Source: Pseudomonadota bacterium (GTDB lineage Bacteria; Pseudomonadota; Alphaproteobacteria; Sphingomonadales; Sphingomonadaceae). From it: a DNA stretch of 64,000 nucleotides. How positions within the stretch are numbered: the first letter of the stretch is position 1; each line of letters starts with the position of its first letter. Below, in pieces: positions 16,616 through 24,688 of the stretch. The notes under the pieces were generated by a model. That model was not told the origin of the DNA, ran no database searches, and saw nothing but the letters and a program-made list of their open reading frames with translations. A program made the position numbers and the translations under genes. The DNA lies in contig JAEXFD010000025.1 in assembly GCA_023400405.1 (NCBI GenBank), forward strand, positions 1 through 64,000, in the 5' to 3' direction.

Positions 16616-16645
16616 GGGCGCCCGGTCTCCCGGGCGCCCGTTACG
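16616..16645. terminator. bidirectional hairpin terminator between the TMEM175 and TonB-receptor genes
   Basis: A 10-bp perfect stem, GGGCGCCCGG (16616-16625) with CCGGGCGCCC (16630-16639), and a 4-nt loop. Leftward it is followed by CTTTTC, so it suits the minus-strand receptor gene. It also lies 5 nt after the plus-strand stop. Confidence 0.8.
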
Positions 16646-16658
16646 CTCTTTCAGTGCC

Positions 16659-19256
16659 TCAAAAGCCGAAGCGCAGTCGCGCGCCGTAGAAGCGCGGATA
16701 GCCCGGATAGCCGTTATAGGTCCCGGTCTGCTCGGGCACCGCGAAGCCGCTGATATAGTAGAAGGTGTTGAACATGTTCTCGACGAACACCTCGCCGCGG
16801 ATCTTGCCGTCGCTGGATTGCAGCCCGATGCTGCCATTGACCAGCGCATAGCCTTCGTTGCGCAGTGCGTTGCGCCCCGTGACCGGGTTCGGGCCGCTCG
16901 ACGGGATGTTCACTTCGCTGTTGTAGCGCATGTCGAGGTGAAGCAGGCCCTTCACGCCGCTGCTCAGCTGCGGTTCCCAGGTCATCGATCCAGTCACCGT
17001 GTGCAGCGGCTGGTTCTCGAACTGGCGACCTTCCTGGCCCTGCAACGGCGTGCCGGTGAAGTTGTTCGACTTGTCGTACTTGGCGCTGATGTAGCTATAG
17101 CCGAGCTGGAAGGTCAGGTCGCGCGCCGGACGGATCGTCGCCTCGGCCTCGACACCCTTGCTGACGCTCTTGCGCACGTTCTGGACGACGAAGTTGTTGC
17201 CCGAGAAGACCAGCGACTGCAGGCCGTAGAAGTTCATGTAGAAGGCGGCGACATTGAGCGAGAAGGTCCGGTCCGGGCTCGCCTTGAAGCCGAGTTCGAA
17301 CGCGTCGTTGGTTTCCGCTCCGAAGCGCAGGTCACGTCCTTGCGCCCCGTTTCCACCGAGGATGACCGAATCGAAGGTCGCCTGGTCGAGATTGTACCCG
17401 CCCGACTTGTAGCCGTGATCGTAGCTCGCATAGGCGAGCAGCTTGGGCGAGAATTTATAGGCAAGCTTGGCGGTGCCGGTAATCTCGTCGTCGCTGAAAT
17501 TATCGGTGTAGTTGCCGTTGAATTCGCTGCTCACCGCAGGGTTGCAGCTCAGCAGGAACAGGTTCTGGTACAGCGGGTTGCTCGCGCCCTGGATCAGCGC
17601 GCGATAGGTCGCGGCGCGCGGATCGGCGCTGAAGAAGAAGCCGCAGGCCGGCGTCACATTGTTGATCGACGCGGTCAGGTCCTTCTTCTCATGGTTCCAG
17701 CGCGCGCCCAGCGTCAGCGAGAGTTGGTCGGTGACGTTGACGATATTGTGGGTGAACAGCGCGAAGGCCTGGGTCTTGACGCGGAAATCGTCATTGTTGC
17801 CCGATCCGGCCGGGTTTCCGGTCAGCGGCGTGTTCAGATAGGCGAACAGCGGCGATCCCGGAGGCGCAATGGCGGAAAGGCGCGTCGCCGGGGGCGCGAC
17901 CACCGGGTTCTGCGCGAGCAGCACCTGGCCGAACAGCGGGACCGACGGGCCCAGCGTGCCGAAGAACTGCGCACCGGTGGGCAGCAAGGCCGAACGCGTC
18001 GCCCCGTTCAGCACCGCATCGACATAGCGGTTCGCATCGTTGCCGACCCGGACGGTATCGTGCAGCTTGTTGGTTTCATTGAGGTAGAAGCCGCCGACCA
18101 GCCAGTCGAGCACGCCGCCGAACGCCGATCCCTGCAGGCGGATTTCCTGCGTGAAATCCTTGAGTTCGGTGCGATAGCCGTCGCGATAGGCGCGATCGAT
18201 GCCCGAAAAGTCGATGTCCTGGTTCCGGAGCGCCCGCCAGTCGCGATAGGCGGTGATCGAGGTCAGCTTGACGCCGCCCAGGTCCCAGTTGAGCTCGCCC
18301 GAAAGGCCCCAGTCCTTCACGCGCTCGCCATATTCGCGGTTGGGCGACATCGCCTGGATACGGTCGCTGGGCGGGCCGGTATAGATGCCCGTCAGCCCCT
18401 GTGCCGCGGCGATCGCCTGGATCGCCGCCGCGGTCGGCCCGCGCACGGCGGAGACCGTGGCGCAGCAATGCTCCTTGGTCTCGTAATAGTCGCCGATCAG
18501 TCGGAACGTGACGTCGCCGCTGTCGAGCAGCGCCTGGCCGCGGACGTTCCAGCGATCGACATCGTTTACCCGGCGATTGCTGTTCGCATCCTTGATATAG
18601 CCGTCGCGCTTGCGATAGCCCGCGTCGAGGCGCAGCGCGATTGACTCGCTTACCGGGCCGGTGATCGCACCTTTCAGGCCATAGGCATTGTAGTTGCCAT
18701 ACATGCCCTCGACATAGCCGTGGGTTTCGAACTGCGGCAGCGCGGTATAGATGCTGAGTGCGCCGGCCGAGGTGTTGCGGCCGAACAGCGTGCCCTGCGG
18801 CCCACGCAGCACTTCGACGCGCTCCAGTTCGGGCAGCTCGGAGATCGCGACGCCGGCACGGGCGCGGAACACGCCGTCGATGAACACGCCCACGGCCGGC
18901 TCGAAGCCGGGATTGTCGCCGCCGGTGGTGATGCCGCGCAGATAGATGGTGGTGCCGGTCGCCGAGGACTGGCCCGTCGAGCTCTGGAGCGAGGGGGCGA
19001 GCTGTTCGAGATCGCGGACATTGTCGACGCCGGCGTTCTGCAGCTCGGCGGCCCCGATCGCGGTGATCGCGATCGGCACGTCCTGCACGGTCTCGTTGCG
19101 CCGCGTTGCCGTCACGACGATGTCGTTTGCAGAGCGGTATTCCTGGCTGTCGGTATCGTCCTGGGTCGGCGCCGGGGTCGAGCCCTGCTGCGCCATTGCC
19201 GGCGTGGCGGCCAACAGGGTCAGGGCCGTCGCCGCGAGCAAGTCGAATTTCTTCAT
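16659..19256 (-). CDS. TonB-dependent receptor
   Basis: 865-residue outer-membrane transporter. The signal peptide (MKKFDLLAATALTLLAATPA) ends at AMAQ. NDIVVTATRRNETVQDVPIA near residue 44 is the TonB-box and plug start, and the plug runs to about 160 (LERVEVLRGPQGTLFGRNTSAG). The long barrel ends in YGARLRFGF with the expected terminal Phe. The sequence resembles the large sphingomonad receptor group for plant or aromatic compounds; the ligand cannot be inferred. It stands alone, with no adjacent regulator, sigma/anti-sigma pair or SusD. The start is the ATG in front of the signal peptide, with GAGGGGA upstream. Confidence 0.93.
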   Translation of the reverse strand: MKKFDLLAATALTLLAATPAMAQQGSTPAPTQDDTDSQEYRSANDIVVTATRRNETVQDVPIAITAIGAAELQNAGVDNVRDLEQLAPSLQSSTGQSSATGTTIYLRGITTGGDNPGFEPAVGVFIDGVFRARAGVAISELPELERVEVLRGPQGTLFGRNTSAGALSIYTALPQFETHGYVEGMYGNYNAYGLKGAITGPVSESIALRLDAGYRKRDGYIKDANSNRRVNDVDRWNVRGQALLDSGDVTFRLIGDYYETKEHCCATVSAVRGPTAAAIQAIAAAQGLTGIYTGPPSDRIQAMSPNREYGERVKDWGLSGELNWDLGGVKLTSITAYRDWRALRNQDIDFSGIDRAYRDGYRTELKDFTQEIRLQGSAFGGVLDWLVGGFYLNETNKLHDTVRVGNDANRYVDAVLNGATRSALLPTGAQFFGTLGPSVPLFGQVLLAQNPVVAPPATRLSAIAPPGSPLFAYLNTPLTGNPAGSGNNDDFRVKTQAFALFTHNIVNVTDQLSLTLGARWNHEKKDLTASINNVTPACGFFFSADPRAATYRALIQGASNPLYQNLFLLSCNPAVSSEFNGNYTDNFSDDEITGTAKLAYKFSPKLLAYASYDHGYKSGGYNLDQATFDSVILGGNGAQGRDLRFGAETNDAFELGFKASPDRTFSLNVAAFYMNFYGLQSLVFSGNNFVVQNVRKSVSKGVEAEATIRPARDLTFQLGYSYISAKYDKSNNFTGTPLQGQEGRQFENQPLHTVTGSMTWEPQLSSGVKGLLHLDMRYNSEVNIPSSGPNPVTGRNALRNEGYALVNGSIGLQSSDGKIRGEVFVENMFNTFYYISGFAVPEQTGTYNGYPGYPRFYGARLRFGF

Positions 19257-19468
19257 CGATGTTCCCCTCCTGCCGCGTCGGATCTGCCCCCGTCCGCAGC
19301 GTTGCTTTTATTGGGATCGAAACTAACGCTGCATTTTTCGGCCCGTCAACGGGATTGAGGCACGCGACTCCGCGGGTTTCTGCCGATTTCGGGCCAGATG
19401 AGGCTATGGTGCAACGGCAAGCCGCCGATGCCGTAACGTAAGCCGCGCGAGACGAGGAAGTGAGAAAA

Positions 19469-20092
19469 ATGACGGCCGATCTCCATCACGACCCCGAAGA
19501 CGGCGATCTGGTCGACGCGCCGCGCAAGATTCCCGTTCCCGACGAGGTTGCGGAAGCGATCCGCACGCTGATCCGCTGGGCCGGCGACGATCCCAGCCGC
19601 GAGGGGCTGATCGACACGCCGAAGCGCGTTGCGCGTGCCTGGAAGGAATATTGCCAGGGCTATGGCGAAGATCCATCGCACCACCTGAACCGCGTGTTCG
19701 AGGAAGTGGGCGGCTATGACGAGATCGTGCTGCTGAAGGACATCCCCTTCCAGTCGCATTGCGAGCACCATATGGCGCCGATCATCGGCAAGGCGTCGAT
19801 CGCCTATCTGCCGAAGGACCATGTCGTCGGCATCTCCAAGCTTGCGCGCGTGCTCCACGGATTCGCGCGCCGTCTCCAGGTCCAGGAGCGGCTCACGGCC
19901 GAAGTCGCCGATTGCATCTGGAACGGCCTGAAACCCGTCGGCGTAGCGGTCGTGATCGAGGCGAGTCATGCCTGCATGACCGCGCGCGGGGTGCGCACCC
20001 CGGGCGTCGGCATGGTCACCAGCCGGATGATGGGCGTGTTCCGCGACGACGAGCGCAGCCGCCAGGAAGTGCTCAAGCTGATGGGCTATTGA
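19469..20092 (+). CDS. folE: GTP cyclohydrolase I
   Basis: 207 residues by the ATG at 19469; a GTG at 19460 would add three. FolE converts GTP to dihydroneopterin triphosphate, the first step of folate synthesis. Zinc and active-site motifs are SHCEHHMAPIIGKASIAYLP (Cys98, His100, His101), GISKLARVLHGFARRLQVQE near 119, and ASHACMTARGV with the second zinc Cys near residue 170. The stop codon overlaps the next start as TGATG, so folE is coupled to the FolM-like reductase and then folB. The 212-nt gap upstream, shared with the divergent TonB receptor, should hold both promoters. Confidence 0.95.
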   Translation: MTADLHHDPEDGDLVDAPRKIPVPDEVAEAIRTLIRWAGDDPSREGLIDTPKRVARAWKEYCQGYGEDPSHHLNRVFEEVGGYDEIVLLKDIPFQSHCEHHMAPIIGKASIAYLPKDHVVGISKLARVLHGFARRLQVQERLTAEVADCIWNGLKPVGVAVVIEASHACMTARGVRTPGVGMVTSRMMGVFRDDERSRQEVLKLMGY

Positions 20093-20862
20093 TGCGCGGA
20101 CGCGTCCTCGTCACCGGCGCTTCGCGGCGGATCGGTGCAGCGATCGCGCGCCGGCTGGCGCTGCGCGGCTACGGCGTGGCGATCCACCATCATCAGGCCG
20201 CCGAGGATGCCGAGGCACTGCACGCCCAGATCGAGGCCGAGGGCGGCACGGCTTGCATCGTGTGCGGCGAACTCGCGGAAGCTGCAACGGCGCCTGTGTT
20301 GATCGAGGCTGCGCGCGACGGACTCGGCGGGCCGATCGACGGGCTGGTCAACAACGCCTCGCAATTTGCCTGGGACGCGCTCCCGCTGACCGATTTCGAC
20401 CTGCTCGACCGGCACATGCGCGTGAATTGCGGCGCCCCGGTCGCGCTCGCCTCTGCCATGGCAGAACAGCCCGATCTCGACCAAGGCGCCGTGGTCAACC
20501 TGCTCGACCAGAAGCTTGCGAACCTCAATCCGGACTTCTTCACCTACACGCTGAGCAAGGCCGCGCTCGCCACGGCCACCGAGCTGCTCGCCCGCGCCCT
20601 CGCGCCCCGCATCCGCGTCAATGCCGTCTCGCCCGGGCTCACGCTCCCCAGCCTCGACCAGAGCGACGATGAATTCGGCCGCCATGCCCGACAAAACCTG
20701 CTCCAGCGCCCGGTCGCGCTGGCGGACATCGCGGCCAGCGTCGAGATGCTGCTCGCGACGCCGAGCATCACCGGCCAGAACCTGTTTGTCGATTGCGGCC
20801 AGCGCTTCCTGGCGCGCGAAGGCGACGTGATGTTCGAAGGCCGGGAGCGGCCGCATGGCTGA
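20092..20862 (+). CDS. folM: FolM/pteridine-reductase-like short-chain dehydrogenase
   Basis: 256-residue SDR enzyme. The cofactor loop is TGASRRIG (residues 8-15), the TGxxxRIG variant seen in pteridine reductases and FolM rather than the common TGxxxGIG. NNAS is at 87-90, LLDQ at 137-140, and the catalytic pair YTLSK gives Tyr152 and Lys156. FolM reduces dihydromonapterin and dihydrofolate. The position between folE and folB, with overlaps at both ends, strongly supports a pterin role; the precise substrate is inference. Confidence 0.82.
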   Translation: MRGRVLVTGASRRIGAAIARRLALRGYGVAIHHHQAAEDAEALHAQIEAEGGTACIVCGELAEAATAPVLIEAARDGLGGPIDGLVNNASQFAWDALPLTDFDLLDRHMRVNCGAPVALASAMAEQPDLDQGAVVNLLDQKLANLNPDFFTYTLSKAALATATELLARALAPRIRVNAVSPGLTLPSLDQSDDEFGRHARQNLLQRPVALADIAASVEMLLATPSITGQNLFVDCGQRFLAREGDVMFEGRERPHG

Positions 20863-21205
20863 CTATGAAATCCGCCTCGAGGGGCTCGAGCTGCAGATGG
20901 GCCTCGGCATCCATCCAGAGGAGCGCGCCGCCACGCAGCGCGTGCTGGTCGACGTCACCATGGCCTGCACCTATCCCCAGGCGCCGGAGGACCGGATCGA
21001 CGCGGTGGTCGACTACGACTTCCTCCGCACCGAGATCCGCCGCGTCGCCACCTCGCGCCACTTCGCGCTGCAGGAAGTGTTGTGCGACGCGATCGCCGCC
21101 CTCGCCCTCGCCGATCCGCGCGTGGCGCGCGTCACCGTGCGATCGACCAAGCCAGACATCTATCCCGATGCCCGGATCGGCTGCACGGTGACGCGAGGCC
21201 GCTAG
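20855..21205 (+). CDS. folB: dihydroneopterin aldolase family protein
   Basis: 116-residue T-fold protein of the FolB family, converting dihydroneopterin to 6-hydroxymethyl-dihydropterin. Motifs are YEIRLEGLELQMGLGIHPEER at the start, VDYDFLRTEIRRVA in the middle, LQEVLCDAIAALAL (the position of the pterin-binding Glu), and STKPDIYPDARIG near the C-terminus. It overlaps the FolM-like gene by 8 nt. folK and folP are not in this window. Confidence 0.88.
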   Translation: MADYEIRLEGLELQMGLGIHPEERAATQRVLVDVTMACTYPQAPEDRIDAVVDYDFLRTEIRRVATSRHFALQEVLCDAIAALALADPRVARVTVRSTKPDIYPDARIGCTVTRGR

Positions 21206-21210
21206 CGGCC

Positions 21211-22872
21211 TCAGCCAGCCCGGTTCGCCGCGCTCAGCACCGCGCGCACCGACGCGGTGGCGATGTCGGCGTCGATGCCGACGCCGAAGACGGTTCGCCC
21301 GTCCGCCGTCCGGCATTCGACATAGGCGGCGGCCTGCGCATCGGCACCGTGCCCGATCGCATGCTCGCTGTAGTCCACCACGTCGAGCGCCGGGCCGGTG
21401 CTGCCCGCCAGCGCGTCGATCACGCCCGAGATCAGCCCGTTGCCACGGCCCGAGATCGACTGCTCCGCGCCGTCGATGGCGATCCGGCCGACGAATACGC
21501 GGCTGCCCACGGCGCCGCTCTCCTCATAATCGACCAGCGCGATCCGATCGGCGGTACCGGGCAGGTACACCTGCTCGAACAGTCGCCAGATATCGGCGGC
21601 ATTGAGTTCGCGGCTGGTCTCGTCGGCGAGCGCCTGGACGTGCTTGGAGAACTCCGCCTGCATCCGCTTGGGCAGCTTCAGCCCCTTGTCCTGCTCGAGC
21701 ACCCAGGCGACGCCGCCCTTGCCGCTCTGCGAGTTCACTCGGATCACTGCCTCGTAATCGCGGCCGAGATCCTTGGGATCGATCGGCAGGTACGGCACGT
21801 CCCAGAACTGGTCGTTGCGCTCGGCCTGCGCGGCGAAGCCCTTCTTGATCGCGTCCTGATGGCTGCCCGAAAAGGCGGTGAAAACGAGGTCGCCCGCATA
21901 GGGATGGCGCGGGTGGACGGGCAGCGCGTTGCAATATTCTACGGTCTGGATCACTTCGTCGATGTTCGAGAAATCCAAGCCTGGATCAACGCCTTGCGTG
22001 TACATGTTGAGCGCGAGTGTCACCAGGTCGACATTCCCGGTCCGCTCGCCATTGCCGAACAGGCAGCCCTCGACGCGATCGGCCCCCGCCAGCAGCCCCA
22101 GTTCAGACGCGGCGACGCCGGTGCCGCGGTCGTTATGCGTGTGCAGGCTGATCACCACCGTCTCGCGGCTGCGGATATTGCGGCAGAACCATTCGATCTG
22201 GTCTGCATAGATGTTGGGCGTCGCCGCCTCCACCGTCGCCGGCAGGTTGAGGATCAGCGGCTTGGCGGTCGTCGGCCGCAGCACATCCATCACCGCCTCG
22301 CAGACCTCGACCGAGAAATCGAGCTCGGCGGTGGAGAAGGTCTCGGGGCTGTATTCGAAATGCCAGTCGGTGTCGGGCTGCTTCGCCGCCTCGTCGCGCA
22401 GCACCTTGGCGCCCGCGACGGCGATCGCCTTGATCTCCTCGCGGCTCATCCCGAAGACGATCCGGCGCCACGCGGGCGACACGGCATTATAGAGGTGGAC
22501 GATCGCCCTTTTCGCGCCCTTCAGGCTCTGGAAGCTCGTCTCGATCAGGTCCTGGCGCGACTGGGTGAGCACCTGGACGATCACGTCGTCGGGGATCTTG
22601 TCCTCGCGGACCAGGCCCGAGATGAAGTCGAACTCGGTGGCGCCGGCGCTGGGGAAGCCGACTTCGATCTCCTTCACCCCCACCTTGCACAGCAATTCGA
22701 AGAAGCGGGTCTTCTTCTCTGCATCCATCGGATCGATCAGCGCCTGGTTGCCGTCGCGCATGTCGGTCGACAGCCAGCGGGGCGCCTTGGTGATGGTGCG
22801 GCTCGGCCATTGCCGGCCAGGCAGGTTCACTTGCGGGAAGGGACGGTATTTGACGCTCGGATCGCGCAGCAT
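21211..22872 (-). CDS. leuA: 2-isopropylmalate synthase (long form)
   Basis: 553 residues. It condenses acetyl-CoA with 2-ketoisovalerate, the committed step of leucine synthesis. The catalytic barrel starts near WLSTDMRDGNQALIDPMD (the metal-binding DGNQ) and includes LHTHNDRGTG with two metal-binding His. A C-terminal leucine-sensing LeuA dimer domain covers about residues 420-553. This is the longer isoform type common in alphaproteobacteria. I use ATG 22872 (MLRDPSVKYRPF), with GAGAGAG upstream. Upstream on the same strand lie a hairpin and a leucine-rich leader peptide, so transcription or translation is probably attenuated by leucyl-tRNA supply. Confidence 0.94.
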   Translation of the reverse strand: MLRDPSVKYRPFPQVNLPGRQWPSRTITKAPRWLSTDMRDGNQALIDPMDAEKKTRFFELLCKVGVKEIEVGFPSAGATEFDFISGLVREDKIPDDVIVQVLTQSRQDLIETSFQSLKGAKRAIVHLYNAVSPAWRRIVFGMSREEIKAIAVAGAKVLRDEAAKQPDTDWHFEYSPETFSTAELDFSVEVCEAVMDVLRPTTAKPLILNLPATVEAATPNIYADQIEWFCRNIRSRETVVISLHTHNDRGTGVAASELGLLAGADRVEGCLFGNGERTGNVDLVTLALNMYTQGVDPGLDFSNIDEVIQTVEYCNALPVHPRHPYAGDLVFTAFSGSHQDAIKKGFAAQAERNDQFWDVPYLPIDPKDLGRDYEAVIRVNSQSGKGGVAWVLEQDKGLKLPKRMQAEFSKHVQALADETSRELNAADIWRLFEQVYLPGTADRIALVDYEESGAVGSRVFVGRIAIDGAEQSISGRGNGLISGVIDALAGSTGPALDVVDYSEHAIGHGADAQAAAYVECRTADGRTVFGVGIDADIATASVRAVLSAANRAG

Positions 22873-22918
22873 GACGGCTCTCTCTCGGCTGGAGATGTTC
22901 GAAGTAGCGATTAGCAAT

Positions 22919-22959
22919 GCCCTTAGGGGCGTGCGCGTATGCGTCCGGCCCCTAAGGGC
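22919..22959 (-). promoter_or_regulatory. candidate leuA attenuator hairpin
   Basis: A perfect 12-bp inverted repeat: GCCCTTAGGGGC at 22919-22930 and GCCCCTAAGGGC at 22948-22959, with a 17-nt loop, 46 nt upstream of leuA. Each arm is itself nearly self-complementary (GCCC-4-GGGC), which permits an alternative two-small-hairpins fold. The leader peptide stop codon lies inside the upstream arm. No T-run follows, so the mechanism may differ from a classic terminator. Confidence 0.6.
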
Positions 22960-23008
22960 GGATAAGTCGAAGTCCGAGAAGCGCGCCGGCGATCATGCGC
23001 GCAGCCAT
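22952..23008 (-). CDS. putative leucine leader peptide upstream of leuA
   Basis: An 18-codon frame encodes MAARMIAGALLGLRLIRP and then TAG. Four Leu codons and two Ile codons are packed in the second half, just before the stop, and the stop sits in the first arm of the hairpin at 22919-22959. This arrangement is that of branched-chain amino acid attenuators. The ribosome-binding site is weak; an inner ATG at 22996 gives a 14-residue version. It is inferred from composition and position only. Confidence 0.55.
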   Translation of the reverse strand: MAARMIAGALLGLRLIRP

Positions 23009-23108
23009 AGCCGCGGCCCGGCGGCTTTGTCCACCAGGTTTGGCGGCAAAGCCCGCATCGCTTATTAAGTATTTCGTCTTACGCGCTTTTTCTGGCAAGG
23101 CCGCGGAG

Positions 23109-23513
23109 ATGACGATGCTTCAACTTGTTTATGTGAGTACCGCCACCGCGGTAAGCGGCGCGGGAGAGCCGGAAACGATCCTCGCGGTATCGCGCGCCAA
23201 CAATGCCCGCGATGCGATCACCGGCCTGCTCTATTCCGACGGCAAGCGCTTCCTCCAGGCGCTGGAGGGACCGAGCGCTGCAGTCGAAGCGGCCTTCGCC
23301 CGGATCCGCAGCGATCCGCGCCACCGCGCCGTGGTGGTCCTCTCCCGCCGCGAAGTGAGTGCGCGCGAGTTCGGCGAATGGGCAATGGCGCATCGCGGCG
23401 ATGATGCCGATGGCGACGCCTTCGTCGCGCGCGTCGGCCAACTCGCCGCCCAGGCGGCACCTTCCGTCCGTGCCACGTTCGAAGGCTTCGCCAAGCTGCG
23501 CAGCGCCGCCTGA
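23109..23513 (+). CDS. BLUF-domain blue-light sensor (short, stand-alone)
   Basis: 134 residues, consisting essentially of one BLUF domain. Key flavin-site residues are present with the spacing of AppA: Tyr8 (LVYVS), Asn32, Gln50 (RFLQALEG), Trp91 and Met93 (EWAMAH). This supports a functional FAD photocycle. There is no fused output domain, so signalling must go through a partner protein. The start is ATG 23109, or 23115 two codons on. The upstream region is shared with the divergent leuA leader. Immediate neighbours give no clue to the output. Confidence 0.9.
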   Translation: MTMLQLVYVSTATAVSGAGEPETILAVSRANNARDAITGLLYSDGKRFLQALEGPSAAVEAAFARIRSDPRHRAVVVLSRREVSAREFGEWAMAHRGDDADGDAFVARVGQLAAQAAPSVRATFEGFAKLRSAA

Positions 23514-23517
23514 GCAC

Positions 23518-23757
23518 TCACATCGCGTTGGCGGTCATGGCCTCGTCTGCGTCGCCGGCGGCATCGTTCCCGATGGCGGCGTCCGCCACGTTCACGGCCA
23601 CAGCTTCGGGCTCGGCCACCGGCGTCTCGCTCGGCTTGGGGCTCGGCGTGGCGACGATCTCGGCCATCGGCGGCGGATCGGAATAGTTCGTCCCCGTCGT
23701 GCCACCGCCCCCGCAGCCGGCCAGCAATGCCGCTCCGCCCAGCACCAACACCCGCAT
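23518..23757 (-). CDS. small hypothetical lipoprotein
   Basis: 79 residues. The lipobox LLAGC sits at residues 11-15 of a short signal peptide (MRVLVLGGAALLAGC), so the mature protein should be lipid-anchored at Cys15. The rest is low-complexity and rich in Pro, Ala, Glu and Asp, probably disordered. No family is recognised. It converges on the BLUF gene with a 4-nt gap. The region 23758-24043 to its right shows no further gene and should contain the promoters of this gene and the SWIB gene. Confidence 0.6.
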   Translation of the reverse strand: MRVLVLGGAALLAGCGGGGTTGTNYSDPPPMAEIVATPSPKPSETPVAEPEAVAVNVADAAIGNDAAGDADEAMTANAM

Positions 23758-24043
23758 TCCGCTCTCCCTCGATTCTGCCTCTCGGCGACGCTAACACGCC
23801 TTGGCGCTGGCTTCTAAGGGGGTTTGAGCCCGGTTATCCCCCAAAATATCGCTCTTTAATGGCCCTGTGACCCATCTGCTCTCTAGACAGACGCGTTTTG
23901 TCACGATCAAAGAACCACAGGTGCGGGCGCCACGCCTGCATCGCGAGAGGTCGGGGGCGCCGAAGCGGCACGAAGGGTTCGCACAAGCCACAGGCGCCCG
24001 CGAAAGATTTAGCCCGTCCGGGCAGGAACAGGAGAAGACGAGT

Positions 24044-24301
24044 ATGGCCGAGACCAAAGCACGCGGCGGCATCGCCAAGCCGGTGACCCCTTCGCCCGAG
24101 CTGGCCAAGATCACGGGTTCGGCTGCCCTTCCGCGCAGCGAGATCGTCAGCAAGATGTGGGACTACATCAAGAAGAACAATCTGCAGAACCCGCAGAACA
24201 AGCGCGAGATCCTCGCCGACGCGACGCTGAAGCCGATCTTCGGCGCCGACAAGGTGACGATGTTCGAGATGAACAAGCACATCGCGAAGCACGTCAAGTA
24301 A
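24044..24301 (+). CDS. SWIB/MDM2-domain protein
   Basis: 85 residues covering one SWIB domain: LAKITGSAALPRSEIVSKMW at about 20-39, DYIKKNNLQNPQNKREI after it, and LKPIFGADKVTMFEMNKHIAKH at the end. SWIB is a helical fold known from eukaryotic chromatin remodelers, also found in chlamydiae, alphaproteobacteria and plant organelles, where it may bind DNA or compact chromatin. Role here is unknown. ATG 24044 follows AGGAGAAGACGAGT. An intrinsic terminator follows 38 nt after the stop. Confidence 0.88.
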   Translation: MAETKARGGIAKPVTPSPELAKITGSAALPRSEIVSKMWDYIKKNNLQNPQNKREILADATLKPIFGADKVTMFEMNKHIAKHVK

Positions 24302-24338
24302 GCCGGCCGGGGCCGCACGGCCCGCCGCTGAACCGCGC

Positions 24339-24372
24339 GGGGCGGGCTCCATCACCGGAGCCCGCCCCGTTT
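24339..24372 (+). terminator. intrinsic terminator after the SWIB gene
   Basis: A 12-bp stem, GGGGCGGGCTCC (24339-24350) with GGAGCCCGCCCC (24357-24368), a 6-nt loop and then GTTTG. It is strong by stem but has a short T tract. The next gene starts 20 nt further on. Confidence 0.7.
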
Positions 24373-24391
24373 GCGTTGCAGGAGAGATGAA

Positions 24392-24571
24392 ATGGCCGAA
24401 CGCTTCGAACGCCACCGCCAGCCCTGGCGCCCCGACGAGGTCCAGAAGCTCCACACGCTGGCGAAGAAGGGCATGGCCCTGAAGGCGATCGCCAAGGCAC
24501 TGACCCGCAGCGAGGAATCGGTGAAGGAACGCGCCAAGCAGGACGGGCTGAACATCGCCAAGCTGCACTGA
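24392..24571 (+). CDS. 59-residue Myb/SANT-like helix-turn-helix mini-protein
   Basis: The sequence begins MAERFERHRQPWRPDEVQKL and continues with KKGMALKAIAKALTRSEESV. A Trp-anchored first helix is followed by a helix-turn-helix, as in Myb/SANT or GcrA-type domains. The start is ATG 24392, with CAGGAGAGATGAA in front. It may read through from the SWIB gene or have its own start between terminator and gene. It is likely a DNA-binding protein, but the target is unknown. Confidence 0.65.
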   Translation: MAERFERHRQPWRPDEVQKLHTLAKKGMALKAIAKALTRSEESVKERAKQDGLNIAKLH

Positions 24572-24577
24572 GCATAA

Positions 24578-24640
24578 CCCCTCTCCCATCGGGAAGGGGG
24601 GAGTACCGCAGGCGCGGAAGGGTGAGGGTGAGTGGTCCGT
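24578..24640. repeat. dispersed C/G-rich repeat fragment
   Basis: CCCCTCTCCCATCGGGAAGG is followed by GGAAGGGTGAGGGTGAG. It is a small hairpin with a GGGTGAGGGTGAG tail. A related stretch, CCCTTTCCCATCTGGAGAGG, occurs near 26059 before the BaiN-type gene. Assignment as a repeat rests on that partial match. Confidence 0.4.
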
Positions 24641-24688
24641 CGGGTTTCGCCCAGGTTGCCTACATTGCCGGTTGCGCTAGGCTGAAGC

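Noticed and set aside
16005..18644. An 879-codon open frame opposite the TonB-dependent receptor
   Set aside because: The frame has no domain and repetitive charged composition. The minus strand has a signal peptide, plug and terminal Phe of a real receptor.
22995..23108. Longer N-terminus for the BLUF protein
   Set aside because: The upstream in-frame sequence is antisense to the leuA leader region and lacks BLUF homology; the domain starts right at ATG 23109 or 23115.
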